From NCBI RefSeq assembly GCF_040750395.1, contig NZ_JBFLVD010000011.1:62001-126000 (forward strand): DNA of 64,000 nt. The letters are read 5' to 3'. Shown here piece after piece: positions 16,439-25,016 of this stretch; position 1 is the stretch's first letter; each line of letters opens with the position of its first letter. The position numbers and the translations under genes are program-made. The notes under the pieces are model-generated. The model saw nothing but the letters and a program-made list of their open reading frames with translations. It was not told where the DNA came from and searched no databases. Origin of the DNA: Scandinavium sp002470465. GTDB taxonomy: Bacteria; Pseudomonadota; Gammaproteobacteria; Enterobacterales; Enterobacteriaceae.

Positions 16439-17392
16439 ATGAGCACATTAGAACCTCCGGTCCGCGCGAAACAGCCTGAGGGCTTTGCCGCCTGGCTTGC
16501 GAAAATGCAGATGAAGCATGGCCGTAAGCTGGTGATTGCCCTGCCGTATATCTGGCTTATTCTGCTGTTTTTGCTGCCGTTTCTTATCGTTTTCAAAATC
16601 AGCCTCGCCGACATGGCGCGGGCCATCCCGCCCTACACCGATTTGTGGGAATGGGCCGATGACCAGATCACGCTGACGCTGAACCTGGGCAACTTCCTGC
16701 AGCTGACGGACGATCCCCTCTATTTTGAGGCGTATCTGCAGTCGTTACAGGTGGCGGCGATCTCGACGATTTGCTGCCTGCTGCTGGGCTATCCGCTCGC
16801 CTGGGCGGTGGCGCACAGCAAGCCGTCTACCCGCAATATTCTGCTGTTGCTGGTGATCCTGCCGTCGTGGACGTCGTTTCTGATTCGCGTGTATGCGTGG
16901 ATTGGCATCCTGAAGAGCAATGGCGTGTTGAACAACTTTCTGATGTGGACCGGGATTATTCACCAGCCGCTGGAAATTCTGCACACCAACCTGGCGGTTT
17001 ATATCGGGATTGTTTACGCCTACCTGCCGTTTATGGTGCTGCCGATTTACACCGCGCTGACGCGCATTGATTATTCGCTGGTGGAAGCGTCGCTCGATCT
17101 TGGCGCGAAGCCGCTGAAAACCTTCTTCAGCGTGATTGTGCCGCTCACCAAAGGCGGGATTATCGCAGGTTCGATGCTGGTATTTATTCCGGCGGTAGGG
17201 GAGTTCGTTATCCCGGAACTGCTCGGCGGCCCGGACACTATCATGATTGGCCGCGTTCTGTGGCAGGAGTTCTTCAATAACCGCGACTGGCCGGTGGCGT
17301 CCGCCGTGGCGGTGGTGATGCTGTTGCTGCTGATCGTGCCGATCATGTGGTTCCACAAGCATCAGCAAAAACAGATGGGGGATCACGGATGA
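16439..17392 (+). CDS. potH: Putrescine ABC transporter permease PotH
   Basis: A 317-aa inner-membrane permease with about six helices and the EAA-loop coupling motif (VEASLDLGAKPLKTFFSVIVPL) near residues 220-241, which contacts PotG. Same length as E. coli PotH. A ribosome binding site (GGAGGG) stands 4 nt before the ATG. The last bases overlap the potI start as ATGA, so the two permeases are translationally coupled. Confidence 0.95.
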   Translation: MSTLEPPVRAKQPEGFAAWLAKMQMKHGRKLVIALPYIWLILLFLLPFLIVFKISLADMARAIPPYTDLWEWADDQITLTLNLGNFLQLTDDPLYFEAYLQSLQVAAISTICCLLLGYPLAWAVAHSKPSTRNILLLLVILPSWTSFLIRVYAWIGILKSNGVLNNFLMWTGIIHQPLEILHTNLAVYIGIVYAYLPFMVLPIYTALTRIDYSLVEASLDLGAKPLKTFFSVIVPLTKGGIIAGSMLVFIPAVGEFVIPELLGGPDTIMIGRVLWQEFFNNRDWPVASAVAVVMLLLLIVPIMWFHKHQQKQMGDHG

Positions 17393-18234
17393 ACAACTTA
17401 CCGGTCGTACGCTCGCCCTGGCGCATTTTGATTCTCCTGATTGGCTTCACGTTCCTCTACGCGCCGATGCTGATGCTGGTTATCTACTCGTTCAACAGCT
17501 CGAAGCTGGTGACGGTGTGGGCAGGCTGGTCGACGCGCTGGTACGGTGAGCTGTTCCATGACGATGCAATGATGAGCGCCGTGGGCCTGAGCCTGACGAT
17601 TGCCGCCTGTGCGGCAACGATGGCGTGTATTCTCGGCACAATCGCTGCGGTAGTGATGGTACGGTTTGGGCGCTTCCGTGGCTCAAACGGCTTTGCCTTC
17701 ATGATAACCGCGCCGCTGGTCATGCCGGACGTCATCACCGGGCTGTCGCTGCTGCTGCTGTTTGTGGCGCTGGGGCACGCAATTGGCTGGCCGTCAGAGC
17801 GCGGGATGCTGACCATCTGGCTGGCGCACGTAACGTTCTGTACTGCGTATGTCGCGGTGGTGATTAACTCACGCCTGCGTGAACTCGACAGTTCGATTGA
17901 AGAAGCCGCAATGGATCTCGGTGCAACGCCGCTGAAGGTCTTTTTCGTCATCACGCTACCGATGATTATGCCCGCAGTGATTTCAGGCTGGCTGCTGGCG
18001 TTCACGCTGTCGCTCGATGACCTGGTCATCGCAAGCTTCGTCTCCGGGCCGGGTGCAACAACGTTGCCAATGCTGGTTTTCTCAAACGTGCGCATGGGGG
18101 TTAATCCGGAAATCAACGCCCTGGCAACGCTTATCCTTGGCGTAGTCGGGATTATTGGTTTAATCGCCTGGCTGCTGATGGCAAGGGCTGAAAAACAGCG
18201 GGCGCGTGATATCCAGCGTGCAAGACGCGGCTGA
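17389..18234 (+). CDS. potI: Putrescine ABC transporter permease PotI
   Basis: A 281-aa inner-membrane permease, partner of PotH. It has about six helices and an EAA loop (IEEAAMDLGATPLKVFFVITLP) near residues 181-202. The ATG at 17389 overlaps the potH stop; 14 upstream in-frame codons inside potH are excluded. Length equals E. coli PotI. It is the last gene of the operon and is followed by a strong terminator. Confidence 0.95.
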   Translation: MNNLPVVRSPWRILILLIGFTFLYAPMLMLVIYSFNSSKLVTVWAGWSTRWYGELFHDDAMMSAVGLSLTIAACAATMACILGTIAAVVMVRFGRFRGSNGFAFMITAPLVMPDVITGLSLLLLFVALGHAIGWPSERGMLTIWLAHVTFCTAYVAVVINSRLRELDSSIEEAAMDLGATPLKVFFVITLPMIMPAVISGWLLAFTLSLDDLVIASFVSGPGATTLPMLVFSNVRMGVNPEINALATLILGVVGIIGLIAWLLMARAEKQRARDIQRARRG

Positions 18235-18263
18235 AGCGCATAAAATCTTGTGAGTTGTGTCAT

Positions 18264-18291
18264 CGCCTCTCCCATTCGGGGGAGGCGTTTT
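18264..18291 (+). terminator. Rho-independent terminator of potFGHI
   Basis: A 10-bp stem, CGCCTCTCCC with GGGGGAGGCG, a 4-nt loop ATTC, then TTTT. It lies 30 bp after potI. Confidence 0.85.
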
Positions 18292-18306
18292 CATGGAAGG
18301 CCACAA

Positions 18307-18780
18307 TTGCGACGCTTTGCTAAAACCCGACAATCTCATGCCAGTCTGAACGTTCCTGCTCTGGTGCAGGTGGCGGCACTCGCCATTATTCTTATCCGTG
18401 CCCTCGATTTGCTGATGATTTTTAACGTGCTGGGTTTACGCGGCACGGAAGAATTCATCCACCGCAGCGTCCAGACCTGGACCTTAACCCTGGTTTTCCT
18501 GACCAGTCTTGTCCTGGTCTTTATCGAAATCTGGTGCGCCTTCTCGCTGGTGAAGGGGCGAAACTGGGCGCGCTGGCTCTATCTGCTGACCCAGGTGCTC
18601 GCCGCGGGCTACCTGTGGGCCGCCTCATTAGGCTATGGTTATCCTGAGCTGTTCAGTATTGCGGGCGAGTCGAAGCGGGAAATTTTCCGCACGCTGGTGA
18701 TGCAAAAATTGCCGGATATGACGGTGCTGTTCCTGCTTTTCGTGCCCGCCGCCAGCCGCCGGTTTTTCCGTCTGCAATAA
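18307..18780 (+). CDS. ybjO: Inner-membrane protein YbjO
   Basis: A protein of about 157 aa with four membrane helices, matching E. coli YbjO (162 aa) from HASLNVPALVQVAALAIIL to RRFFRLQ. Function unknown; it is usually treated as a member of the pot/rlmC neighbourhood. The start is not certain: a TTG at 18307 follows GGAAGG by 5 nt and gives the best fit. The ATG at 18294 is out of frame and stops after 18 codons. The N terminus differs from E. coli. Confidence 0.75.
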   Translation: MRRFAKTRQSHASLNVPALVQVAALAIILIRALDLLMIFNVLGLRGTEEFIHRSVQTWTLTLVFLTSLVLVFIEIWCAFSLVKGRNWARWLYLLTQVLAAGYLWAASLGYGYPELFSIAGESKREIFRTLVMQKLPDMTVLFLLFVPAASRRFFRLQ

Positions 18781-18822
18781 CGGTGCTACAATCCCGGCCC
18801 CTGAAATCTCAAAGGTCAATCT

Positions 18823-19950
18823 ATGCAGTGCGCACTCTATGATGCCGGTCGCTGCCGCTCCTGTCAGTGGCTGGAACAACCGGTATCCAAACAGCTTGCC
18901 GCCAAAATGGCGGATCTCCGGCAGTTGCTCTCCTCGACGACCGTGGAAGCCTGGAGTGCGCCCGTCAGCGGCCCGGAAGCAGGGTTTCGTAACAAAGCCA
19001 AAATGGTGGTCAGCGGCAGCGTAGAAAAGCCGCTGCTTGGTATGCTGCACCGCGACGGCACGCCGGAAGATCTCTGCGACTGCCCGCTTTACCCTGATAC
19101 CTTTGCGCCCGTATTCAGCGCCCTGAAGCCGTTTATCGCCCGAGCGGGCCTCACGCCCTACAACGTAGCCCGCAAGCGCGGCGAGCTGAAATACCTGCTG
19201 CTGACGGAAAGCCAGCTTGACGGCGGGATGATGCTGCGTTTTGTGCTGCGTTCGGAAGCGAAACTGGAGCAGCTGCGTGCCGCGCTGCCCGGGTTACAGG
19301 CGCAGCTGCCGCAGCTGAAAGTGATTTCGGTGAACATTCAGCCTGTTCACATGGCGATTATGGAAGGCGAGCAGGAAATATTCCTCACTGACCAGCAGGC
19401 GCTGCCTGAACGGTTTAACGGCGTACCGCTGTGGATCCGCCCGCAAAGCTTCTTCCAGACCAACCCGTCGGTGGCGAGCCAGCTTTACGCTACGGCGCGA
19501 GACTGGGTGCGGGAGCTGCCGGTTAAGCATATGTGGGATCTGTTCTGCGGCGTTGGCGGGTTTGGCCTGCACTGCGCCACGCCTGAGATGATGCTGACCG
19601 GGATTGAAATTTCGGCGGAGGCGATTGCCTGCGCGAAGCAGTCAGCCCAGGAGTCAGGGCTGCATAACCTGCATTTTCAGGCGCTGGACTCGACGCAGTT
19701 TGCCACCGCTCAGGGCGCCGTGCCGGAGCTGGTGCTGGTCAATCCGCCGCGTCGCGGCATCGGTAAAGCCTTGTGCGATTATCTGAGCGAAATGGCACCG
19801 GCGTTTATCATCTACTCCAGCTGCAACGCGCAGTCGATGGCGAAAGATTTTAGCCACCTGGCGGCATACCGCGTCGCCCGCGTGCAGCTGTTCGATATGT
19901 TCCCGCATACTGCGCACTATGAAGTGCTGACGCTGCTGATTCGGAAATAA
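18823..19950 (+). CDS. rlmC: 23S rRNA m5U747 methyltransferase RlmC (RumB)
   Basis: A 375-aa SAM-dependent RNA m5U methyltransferase, the same length as E. coli RlmC. N-terminal cysteines C3, C11 and C14 (MQCALYDAGRCRSCQW) plus the Cys of LCDCPLY ligate a 4Fe-4S cluster. The SAM-binding DLFCGVGGFGLHCA lies near residue 240, and the catalytic Cys is in the C-terminal SSCNAQS motif near residue 334. It methylates U747 of 23S rRNA in the cytoplasm. Confidence 0.95.
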   Translation: MQCALYDAGRCRSCQWLEQPVSKQLAAKMADLRQLLSSTTVEAWSAPVSGPEAGFRNKAKMVVSGSVEKPLLGMLHRDGTPEDLCDCPLYPDTFAPVFSALKPFIARAGLTPYNVARKRGELKYLLLTESQLDGGMMLRFVLRSEAKLEQLRAALPGLQAQLPQLKVISVNIQPVHMAIMEGEQEIFLTDQQALPERFNGVPLWIRPQSFFQTNPSVASQLYATARDWVRELPVKHMWDLFCGVGGFGLHCATPEMMLTGIEISAEAIACAKQSAQESGLHNLHFQALDSTQFATAQGAVPELVLVNPPRRGIGKALCDYLSEMAPAFIIYSSCNAQSMAKDFSHLAAYRVARVQLFDMFPHTAHYEVLTLLIRK

Positions 19951-20024
19951 AAAGGTTGGACCCAAAGAGAGGGGGAGAAAGCCAGGATCTGAGCGGGTTC
20001 GAAAAAAGCTGCACCGTCCAGATT

Positions 20025-20045
20025 CCCTCTCCCTCAGGGAGAGGG
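20025..20045. repeat. CCCTCTCCCT intergenic palindrome
   Basis: A perfect 10-bp palindrome, CCCTCTCCCT C AGGGAGAGGG, followed by a second GAGAGAGGG. It sits between convergent rlmC and the MXKDX gene. Similar palindromes are common between genes in Enterobacter-like genomes. It may act as a bidirectional mRNA 3' hairpin, but no T tract is present. Confidence 0.55.
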
Positions 20046-20080
20046 TTAGAGAGAGGGTGATAAGCGGATGCAGCCTGAAT

Positions 20081-20284
20081 CTACTGACTCATCGCGTCTT
20101 TTTTCATCTCGCCTTTTTTCATTTCATCCTTTTTCATCTTGTCCATTTTGTCGTGCTTCATACCGTCTTTGGTCATTCCGTCATGAGACAGCGCCATCTT
20201 GTCTTTACTCATGCTGTCAGCGGCCTGAGCGTTAAACATCACCAGGGCAGAAACGGCAGCGGCGGCAATCATTAACTTTTTCAT
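20081..20284 (-). CDS. Secreted pentapeptide MXKDX-repeat protein
   Basis: A 67-aa protein. Residues 1 to about 21 (MKKLMIAAAAVSALVMFNAQA) form a signal peptide. The rest is highly charged, Met- and Lys-rich, with degenerate repeats of the form M-K/S-K-D-x (DSMSKDKM, HDGMTKDGMKHDKMDKM, KKDEMKKGEMKKDAM). The MXKDX family has no established function; Met/His/Asp richness suggests metal or polyanion binding, which is speculative. The second of two ATGs is chosen because GAGGA lies 6 nt before it. It is divergent from a two-component system and absent from this site in E. coli K-12. Confidence 0.8.
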   Translation of the reverse strand: MKKLMIAAAAVSALVMFNAQAADSMSKDKMALSHDGMTKDGMKHDKMDKMKKDEMKKGEMKKDAMSQ

Positions 20285-20308
20285 GGTCATTCCTCATTTT
20301 GCGTTGTG

Positions 20309-20332
20309 GGTATATCTGACGAGCGATATACC
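20309..20332. promoter_or_regulatory. GGTATAT inverted repeat in divergent promoter
   Basis: GGTATAT (20309-20315) and ATATACC (20326-20332) form a perfect 7-bp inverted repeat with a 10-bp spacer. It lies 25 bp upstream of the MXKDX start, in the 161-bp region shared with the response regulator gene. It is a candidate operator for the adjacent regulator; OmpR-type regulators more often use direct repeats. Confidence 0.35.
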
Positions 20333-20445
20333 GCTATCGTGCGCCACGACTCATCCCCACTTCCTCACGAAAGTTTAAATAAAATGTGATAACTCGCGGT
20401 GCTCCCCTGCGTTAAGCTTGGAGAAACGACTTACGGTGGAATGCG

Positions 20446-21168
20446 ATGACTACGCCAAAGAAAATACTGCTGGTGGAAGACGATCAGGATATCGCCACCT
20501 TGCTGCGGCTGAATCTTCAGGACGAAGGCTATCAGATTGTCCATGAAGCGGATGGCAATCAGGCGCTGGTGCAGCTTGAAAAACAGGTATGGGATGCGGT
20601 GATCCTCGACTTAATGCTGCCTGGCGTTGATGGTCTGGAAATTTGTCGCCGCATTCGCCAGATGACGCGCTATCTGCCGGTGATCATCATCAGCGCCCGT
20701 ACCAGCGAAACGCACCGGGTGCTTGGTCTTGAAATGGGGGCTGACGACTATCTGCCTAAGCCATTTTCGGTGCTTGAATTGATTGCGCGTGTCAAAGCAC
20801 TGTTCCGCCGCCAGGAGGCGATGGGGCAAAACATTCGCATGGAAGGTGGGTTAATCAGCTGTCACGGCCTGACCATTGACCCGCTGGCGCGTGAAGTGCG
20901 GCTGCGCGGTGAGCAGATTGAGCTCACGCCCCGCGAATTCGATTTACTGTACTGGTTTGCCCGTCACCCGGGGGAAGTCTTCTCCCGCCTCTCTTTGCTG
21001 GACCGGGTCTGGGGCTATCAGCATGAAGGCTACGAGCACACCGTCAACACGCACATTAACCGTCTGCGTATCAAAATTGAGCACGATCCCGCCGAGCCGG
21101 AAATCATTCTGACCGTCTGGGGAAAAGGCTACAAGTTCGCCAGCGACAAAACGGAGCGTACGACATGA
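20446..21168 (+). CDS. OmpR/PhoB-family response regulator
   Basis: A 240-aa response regulator. The receiver domain (about residues 5-118) has the acidic pocket EDD (11-13), phosphoacceptor Asp55 (VILDLMLPG), a switch region IISARTS and the conserved Lys in YLPKPFS. A winged-helix DNA-binding domain (about 135-232) ends in the usual TVWGKGYKF. Its stop overlaps the kinase start by 4 bp (ATGA). Not present at this locus in E. coli K-12. The system cannot be named and the signal is unknown. Confidence 0.88.
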   Translation: MTTPKKILLVEDDQDIATLLRLNLQDEGYQIVHEADGNQALVQLEKQVWDAVILDLMLPGVDGLEICRRIRQMTRYLPVIIISARTSETHRVLGLEMGADDYLPKPFSVLELIARVKALFRRQEAMGQNIRMEGGLISCHGLTIDPLAREVRLRGEQIELTPREFDLLYWFARHPGEVFSRLSLLDRVWGYQHEGYEHTVNTHINRLRIKIEHDPAEPEIILTVWGKGYKFASDKTERTT

Positions 21169-22637
21169 TCCGCCGTCTGAGCCTCAGCCAGCGGCTGACG
21201 CTGGTGTTCACTGCAATCCTGCTGCTTTGCGCGATTGCCGCATGCAGCGTCCAGCTCTACAGCACCAGCCAGTACGGCAGCGCGATGGTACAGCGTCTCT
21301 CCGCCGGGCTGGCACAGCAAATCGTCAACAGTGAACCGCTGCTCGACAGGCAGGGCAACGTCAACCGTCAGACGCTTAAAACGCTCTTTGACCGCCTGAT
21401 GACCCTCAACCCGAGCGTTGAACTCTATCTGGTTTCACCGGAGGGCAATTTACTGGCCGACGCCGCACCGGCGGGCCATGTGAAGCGCCAGAAAATAGAC
21501 ATCGCGCCGCTGCAAACGTTTCTTGGCGGCGCGGCGTGGCCTGTTTTTGGCGACGATCCGCGCAGCCTGGATAAGCAGAAAGTCTTCAGCGTTGCCCCCG
21601 TTCGGCTGGACGGTGAACTGCGCTGCTACCTGTACATTATTTTGCAGGGTGAGGATCTGAATGCGCTCTCCGACAGCGCCTGGCAGAAAGCGCTATGGAG
21701 TACGGTGCTGTGGTCGCTGCTGCTGGTGGCGCTGTTTGGCAGCCTCGCGGGCGTGATGGTCTGGTACTGGGTGACGCGCCCGGTTAAACAGCTGACCGCA
21801 GACGTGCGCGGGCTCGATCAGGACAGCATCAGCGCCATCAAACGGCTGGCGCAGCAAACGCCTGAGCATGAACCGGCCAATGAAGTTGCCATTCTGCATA
21901 ACACGTTTATCGAGCTGGCACGCAAAATTGCCAGCCAGTGGGATGAGCTATCGGATAGCGACCGCCAGCGTCGTGAATTTATTGCCAACATCTCTCATGA
22001 TTTACGTACGCCGCTGACGTCATTACTGGGCTATCTGGAAACGCTTTCGCTGAAGGCTGACACGTTAACGCCTGAGGATAATCGGCAGTATCTGGCTATT
22101 GCGCTGCGCCAGGGGCACAAAGTTCGCCACTTATCGCAGCAGCTGTTTGAGCTCGCGAAGCTTGAACACGGCGGCATTAAGCCGCAGCTGGAGCGGTTTG
22201 CTATCGCCGAACTGATTCAGGACGTGGCACAGAAATTCGATCTGACCATTGAAACCCGGCAGCTTGCGCTTCAGGTCGATATGCCACGAACGTTGCCTCT
22301 GCTTAATGCGGATGTGTCGATGATTGAACGGGTGGTGACGAACCTGCTGGATAACGCAGTGCGCCACACGCCGCAGGGCGGAACGATCAAACTGCGCGTC
22401 TGGCAGGAGGATGCGCAGCTGCAGGTGGAAGTGGCTGACAGCGGCCCGGGCGTGGAGCAAGGGTTGCGCGATCAGCTGTTCCAGCGTCCTTCGGCGCTGA
22501 ATACCAAAAGCGCGCGTGAGGACAGAGGAGGGCTGGGGCTGCTGATAGTGCGCCGCATGCTGGAGCTGCACGGCGGGGGAATTCGTCTGATGGATGCGGC
22601 GTCTGGTGCTTGTTTCCGCTTTTTTGTGCCTCTTTAA
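21165..22637 (+). CDS. Sensor histidine kinase, partner of the upstream regulator
   Basis: A 490-aa membrane kinase: TM1 about residues 11-31, a periplasmic sensor domain about 32-175, TM2 about 178-203, a HAMP region, then a HisKA domain with NISHDLRTPL (phospho-His278), and an HATPase domain with N box NLLDNAVRH, DSGPGVE and GGLGLLIVRRM. It autophosphorylates and passes phosphate to the regulator encoded just upstream. The divergent gene encodes a secreted MXKDX protein, so the system may respond to an envelope signal. That link is inferred from context. Confidence 0.88.
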   Translation: MIRRLSLSQRLTLVFTAILLLCAIAACSVQLYSTSQYGSAMVQRLSAGLAQQIVNSEPLLDRQGNVNRQTLKTLFDRLMTLNPSVELYLVSPEGNLLADAAPAGHVKRQKIDIAPLQTFLGGAAWPVFGDDPRSLDKQKVFSVAPVRLDGELRCYLYIILQGEDLNALSDSAWQKALWSTVLWSLLLVALFGSLAGVMVWYWVTRPVKQLTADVRGLDQDSISAIKRLAQQTPEHEPANEVAILHNTFIELARKIASQWDELSDSDRQRREFIANISHDLRTPLTSLLGYLETLSLKADTLTPEDNRQYLAIALRQGHKVRHLSQQLFELAKLEHGGIKPQLERFAIAELIQDVAQKFDLTIETRQLALQVDMPRTLPLLNADVSMIERVVTNLLDNAVRHTPQGGTIKLRVWQEDAQLQVEVADSGPGVEQGLRDQLFQRPSALNTKSAREDRGGLGLLIVRRMLELHGGGIRLMDAASGACFRFFVPL

Positions 22638-22643
22638 AAACAT

Positions 22644-22714
22644 TGCCCGGTGGTGCTTCGCTTACCGGGCCTACAAAATTAGCATAGCCCCGGTAAGCGA
22701 ATCGCCACCGGGGA
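22644..22714. repeat. REP-like inverted pair (BIME)
   Basis: Two facing palindromic units, TTGCCCGGTGGTGCTTCGCT…ACCGGGCCTAC and CCCCGGTAAGCGAATCGCCACCGGGG, lie between the convergent kinase gene and artJ. Core sequences match enterobacterial REP elements. Confidence 0.75.
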
Positions 22715-22721
22715 AGATAAA

Positions 22722-23453
22722 TTACTCCGGGAACCACTGCGTGCTGATTTTCTCGTAAGTACCGTCTGCTTTAATCGCCTTCAGCGCACCGTTCAGCTTT
22801 TCCAGCAGCGCTTTGTTGTCCGGACGGACCGCGATGCCAAGGCCGGTACCGAAATACTGCGGGTCGGTCACTTTTGGCGTGGCGGTACCGAGCTGTGGGT
22901 TGGTTTTCAGCCATTCGTTCACCACCGCAGTATCGCCGAATACGCCGTCGATACGCCCATTTTTCAGGTCAATGATCGCATTCTGGTAGCTGTCATAGGC
23001 CACGGTTTTCACTTCAGGATGTTTGTCCTGCAAATACTTCTGGTGCGTGGTGCCGTTCTCCATGCCGACGCGCTTGCCTTTCAGATCGTCAAAGCTCCTG
23101 AACTCGCCTTTTTTGGCAATCACCAGCGCCGAGTTGGCGTAGTACGGGTCGGTAAATGCTACCTGCTTGCTGCGTTCCGGCGTGATGTCCATTCCGGAAA
23201 TCACGGCGTCATATTTTTTAAACTTCAGCGAAGGAATCAGGCTATCGAACGCGTGGTTGGTGAAGGTGCAATCCGCCTGCATCTGTTTGCATAACGCTTT
23301 GGCCAGATCGATATCAAACCCGGCAATCTGGTTGTTGGCATCAAGGGATTCGAACGGTGGGTAGGTGGCGGAGACGCCAAAGCTGATTTTCTCGGCTGCG
23401 CTGGCGCCTGCGGCTACGGTGGCAAGCAGCGCTGCCAGGATTAATTTCTTCAT
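22722..23453 (-). CDS. artJ: Arginine-binding periplasmic protein ArtJ
   Basis: A 243-aa ABC-transporter solute-binding protein with a signal peptide (about residues 1-19, ending ASA). The mature start EKISFGVSATYPPFES and the block DAVISGMDITPER are typical of the family. In E. coli ArtJ binds L-arginine and works with ArtPQM. The ATG at 23453 has GGGAG 8 nt upstream and gives the E. coli length. It is transcribed separately from artPIQM, behind a terminator and a tandem ARG-box region, fitting ArgR repression. Confidence 0.95.
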   Translation of the reverse strand: MKKLILAALLATVAAGASAAEKISFGVSATYPPFESLDANNQIAGFDIDLAKALCKQMQADCTFTNHAFDSLIPSLKFKKYDAVISGMDITPERSKQVAFTDPYYANSALVIAKKGEFRSFDDLKGKRVGMENGTTHQKYLQDKHPEVKTVAYDSYQNAIIDLKNGRIDGVFGDTAVVNEWLKTNPQLGTATPKVTDPQYFGTGLGIAVRPDNKALLEKLNGALKAIKADGTYEKISTQWFPE

Positions 23454-23522
23454 GGTAAAGCTCCCGTCGGTCAATCTTATCAATTTTGCCCTGCCTGAGG
23501 CATGAGCATTACCTTGCTATCG

Positions 23523-23561
23523 AGTGAATTTATATGCAATAAAAATGATTAAATAGTTTAA
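23523..23561 (-). promoter_or_regulatory. Tandem ARG boxes upstream of artJ
   Basis: AGTGAATTTATATGCAAT (23523-23540) fits the 18-bp ARG box pattern WNTGAATWWWWATTCANW with one mismatch in the second arm. After 3 bp a weaker second box follows (23544-23561). Paired boxes at 3-bp spacing are typical for ArgR hexamers. They lie 70-108 bp upstream of the artJ start. Confidence 0.6.
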
Positions 23562-23570
23562 TTAAGATAT

Positions 23571-23601
23571 AAAAAAAGCGGCTATCCAGAGAGATAGCCG
23601 C
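23571..23601 (-). terminator. Terminator after artM
   Basis: On the minus strand a 9-bp stem, GCGGCTATC with GATAGCCGC and a 6-nt loop, is followed by seven T. It closes the artPIQM operon upstream of artJ. Confidence 0.9.
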
Positions 23602-23625
23602 TTTGCTGTTGTTTTTTTATGCTTT

Positions 23626-24294
23626 CTAGCTGCGGCGTTCAAACGCCAGCGCTTTGCGTTCGATCAGGCGCATCATCAGGGTCAGCAGACCGTTGACCAC
23701 CAGATACACCAGACCTGCCGCGCCAAAGACCATCACATCGTAGGTGCGGCCGTACAGCAGCTGGCCGTGACCCATCACTTCCATCAGGGTAATGGTATAA
23801 GCGAGAGAAGTACTCTTAAACACCAGCACCACTTCGTTGGAGTAAGACGAGAGGGCGCGCTTAAACGCATACGGCAGCAGGATCGCCAGCGTATCCTTCT
23901 TGCTCATCCCCAGCGCGCCGCAGGATTGCCACTGGCCTTCCGGAATAGCGCGGATAGCCCCATAGAACAGCTGTGTGGTGTAAGCGGCGCTGTTGAGCGA
24001 CAGAGCAATCAGCGCGCACAGCCACGGTTCGGAGAGCAGATGCCACAGCGCCGGATAGTTCTGCAGCTGCGGGAACTGGCCTGGGCCATAGTAAATCAGA
24101 AAGATTTGCACCAGCAGCGGCGTGCCGGTAAACAGCGTGATGTAGGCGCGAACGATCCACACCAGCACCGGCGTTTTCAGCGTCAGGATGATGGTGAAAA
24201 TCAGCGACAATATCAGCGCCACCACAATTGACGCGACGGTCAGCGTCAGGCTGGTGTGCAGCCCTTTCAGCAGTTCGGGTAAATACTCAAGCAT
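23626..24294 (-). CDS. artM: Arginine ABC transporter permease ArtM
   Basis: A 222-aa inner-membrane permease of the HisM/HisQ type with about five helices and the coupling loop GAIRAIPEGQWQSCGALGMS near residues 112-131. Length equals E. coli ArtM. With ArtQ it forms the channel energised by ArtP for L-arginine import. The start shares one base with the artQ stop (TGATG). It is the last gene of artPIQM. Confidence 0.95.
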   Translation of the reverse strand: MLEYLPELLKGLHTSLTLTVASIVVALILSLIFTIILTLKTPVLVWIVRAYITLFTGTPLLVQIFLIYYGPGQFPQLQNYPALWHLLSEPWLCALIALSLNSAAYTTQLFYGAIRAIPEGQWQSCGALGMSKKDTLAILLPYAFKRALSSYSNEVVLVFKSTSLAYTITLMEVMGHGQLLYGRTYDVMVFGAAGLVYLVVNGLLTLMMRLIERKALAFERRS

Positions 24295-25010
24295 CAGCCT
24301 GGTCTCCGTTCAAAGCGAGTCGCGCGCAGGTCAATGCGTTTGAGGATGTACTGGCTGAGCAGAGTGATCACCAGGTAAATCGCCGCCGCCACGATGTACC
24401 AGGTAAATGGCTCCTGTGTACGGGTGGCGATGCTTTTAGTCTGTAGCATCAAGTCGTTGACGCTGATAAGCGACACCAGCGCGGTATCCTTCAGCAGCAC
24501 CAGCCACTGGTTACCCAGCCCCGGCAGCGCATGGCGCCGCATCTGTGGCATGACCAGGCGGAAGAAAATAGCCGATTTTGACAGGCCAAGCGCCTGGCCG
24601 GATTCCCACTGGCCCTGCGGTACCGCTTTCAGCGCGCCGCGCAGGGTTTGCGAAGCGTAGGCGGAATAAAGCAGGGAGAGGGCGATCACGCCACACAGGA
24701 ACGGGCTGACGTCGAAGTTTTCGATCTGCATCTGCACCGGGATTTGCACCACGCCGAGGTTAATCGTGAAGCCGTCAGAGAGCAGAAGCAGCAGCTGTGA
24801 AGAGCCAAAATAGATAAACAGGACCACCAGAATTTCCGGTAATCCTCGCAGGATGGTGACCAGACCGGTGCCAACCCACGCGACAGGGCGCCATTTGGCT
24901 GACTCCCAGACTGCAAAGATCATTGCCAGCACCAGGCCGATCGCCAGCGCACAAACGGCAAGGCCGACGGTCATCCCGGCGGCGCTTGCTAATGGAAACA
25001 TTTCGTTCAT
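24294..25010 (-). CDS. artQ: Arginine ABC transporter permease ArtQ
   Basis: A 238-aa inner-membrane permease, partner of ArtM, with the coupling loop GALKAVPQGQWESGQALGLS near residues 126-145. Start: the ATG at 25010 gives MNEMFPLASAAGMT and the E. coli length; a TTG one codon upstream is less likely. It follows artI by 6 bp. Confidence 0.95.
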   Translation of the reverse strand: MNEMFPLASAAGMTVGLAVCALAIGLVLAMIFAVWESAKWRPVAWVGTGLVTILRGLPEILVVLFIYFGSSQLLLLLSDGFTINLGVVQIPVQMQIENFDVSPFLCGVIALSLLYSAYASQTLRGALKAVPQGQWESGQALGLSKSAIFFRLVMPQMRRHALPGLGNQWLVLLKDTALVSLISVNDLMLQTKSIATRTQEPFTWYIVAAAIYLVITLLSQYILKRIDLRATRFERRPG

Positions 25011-25016
25011 CAAGTC

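Noticed and set aside
18294..18350. ATG at 18294 as the start of ybjO
   Set aside because: It is out of frame with the conserved YbjO sequence and ends after 18 codons. The TTG at 18307 with GGAAGG upstream fits better; a sequencing indel could also explain the layout.
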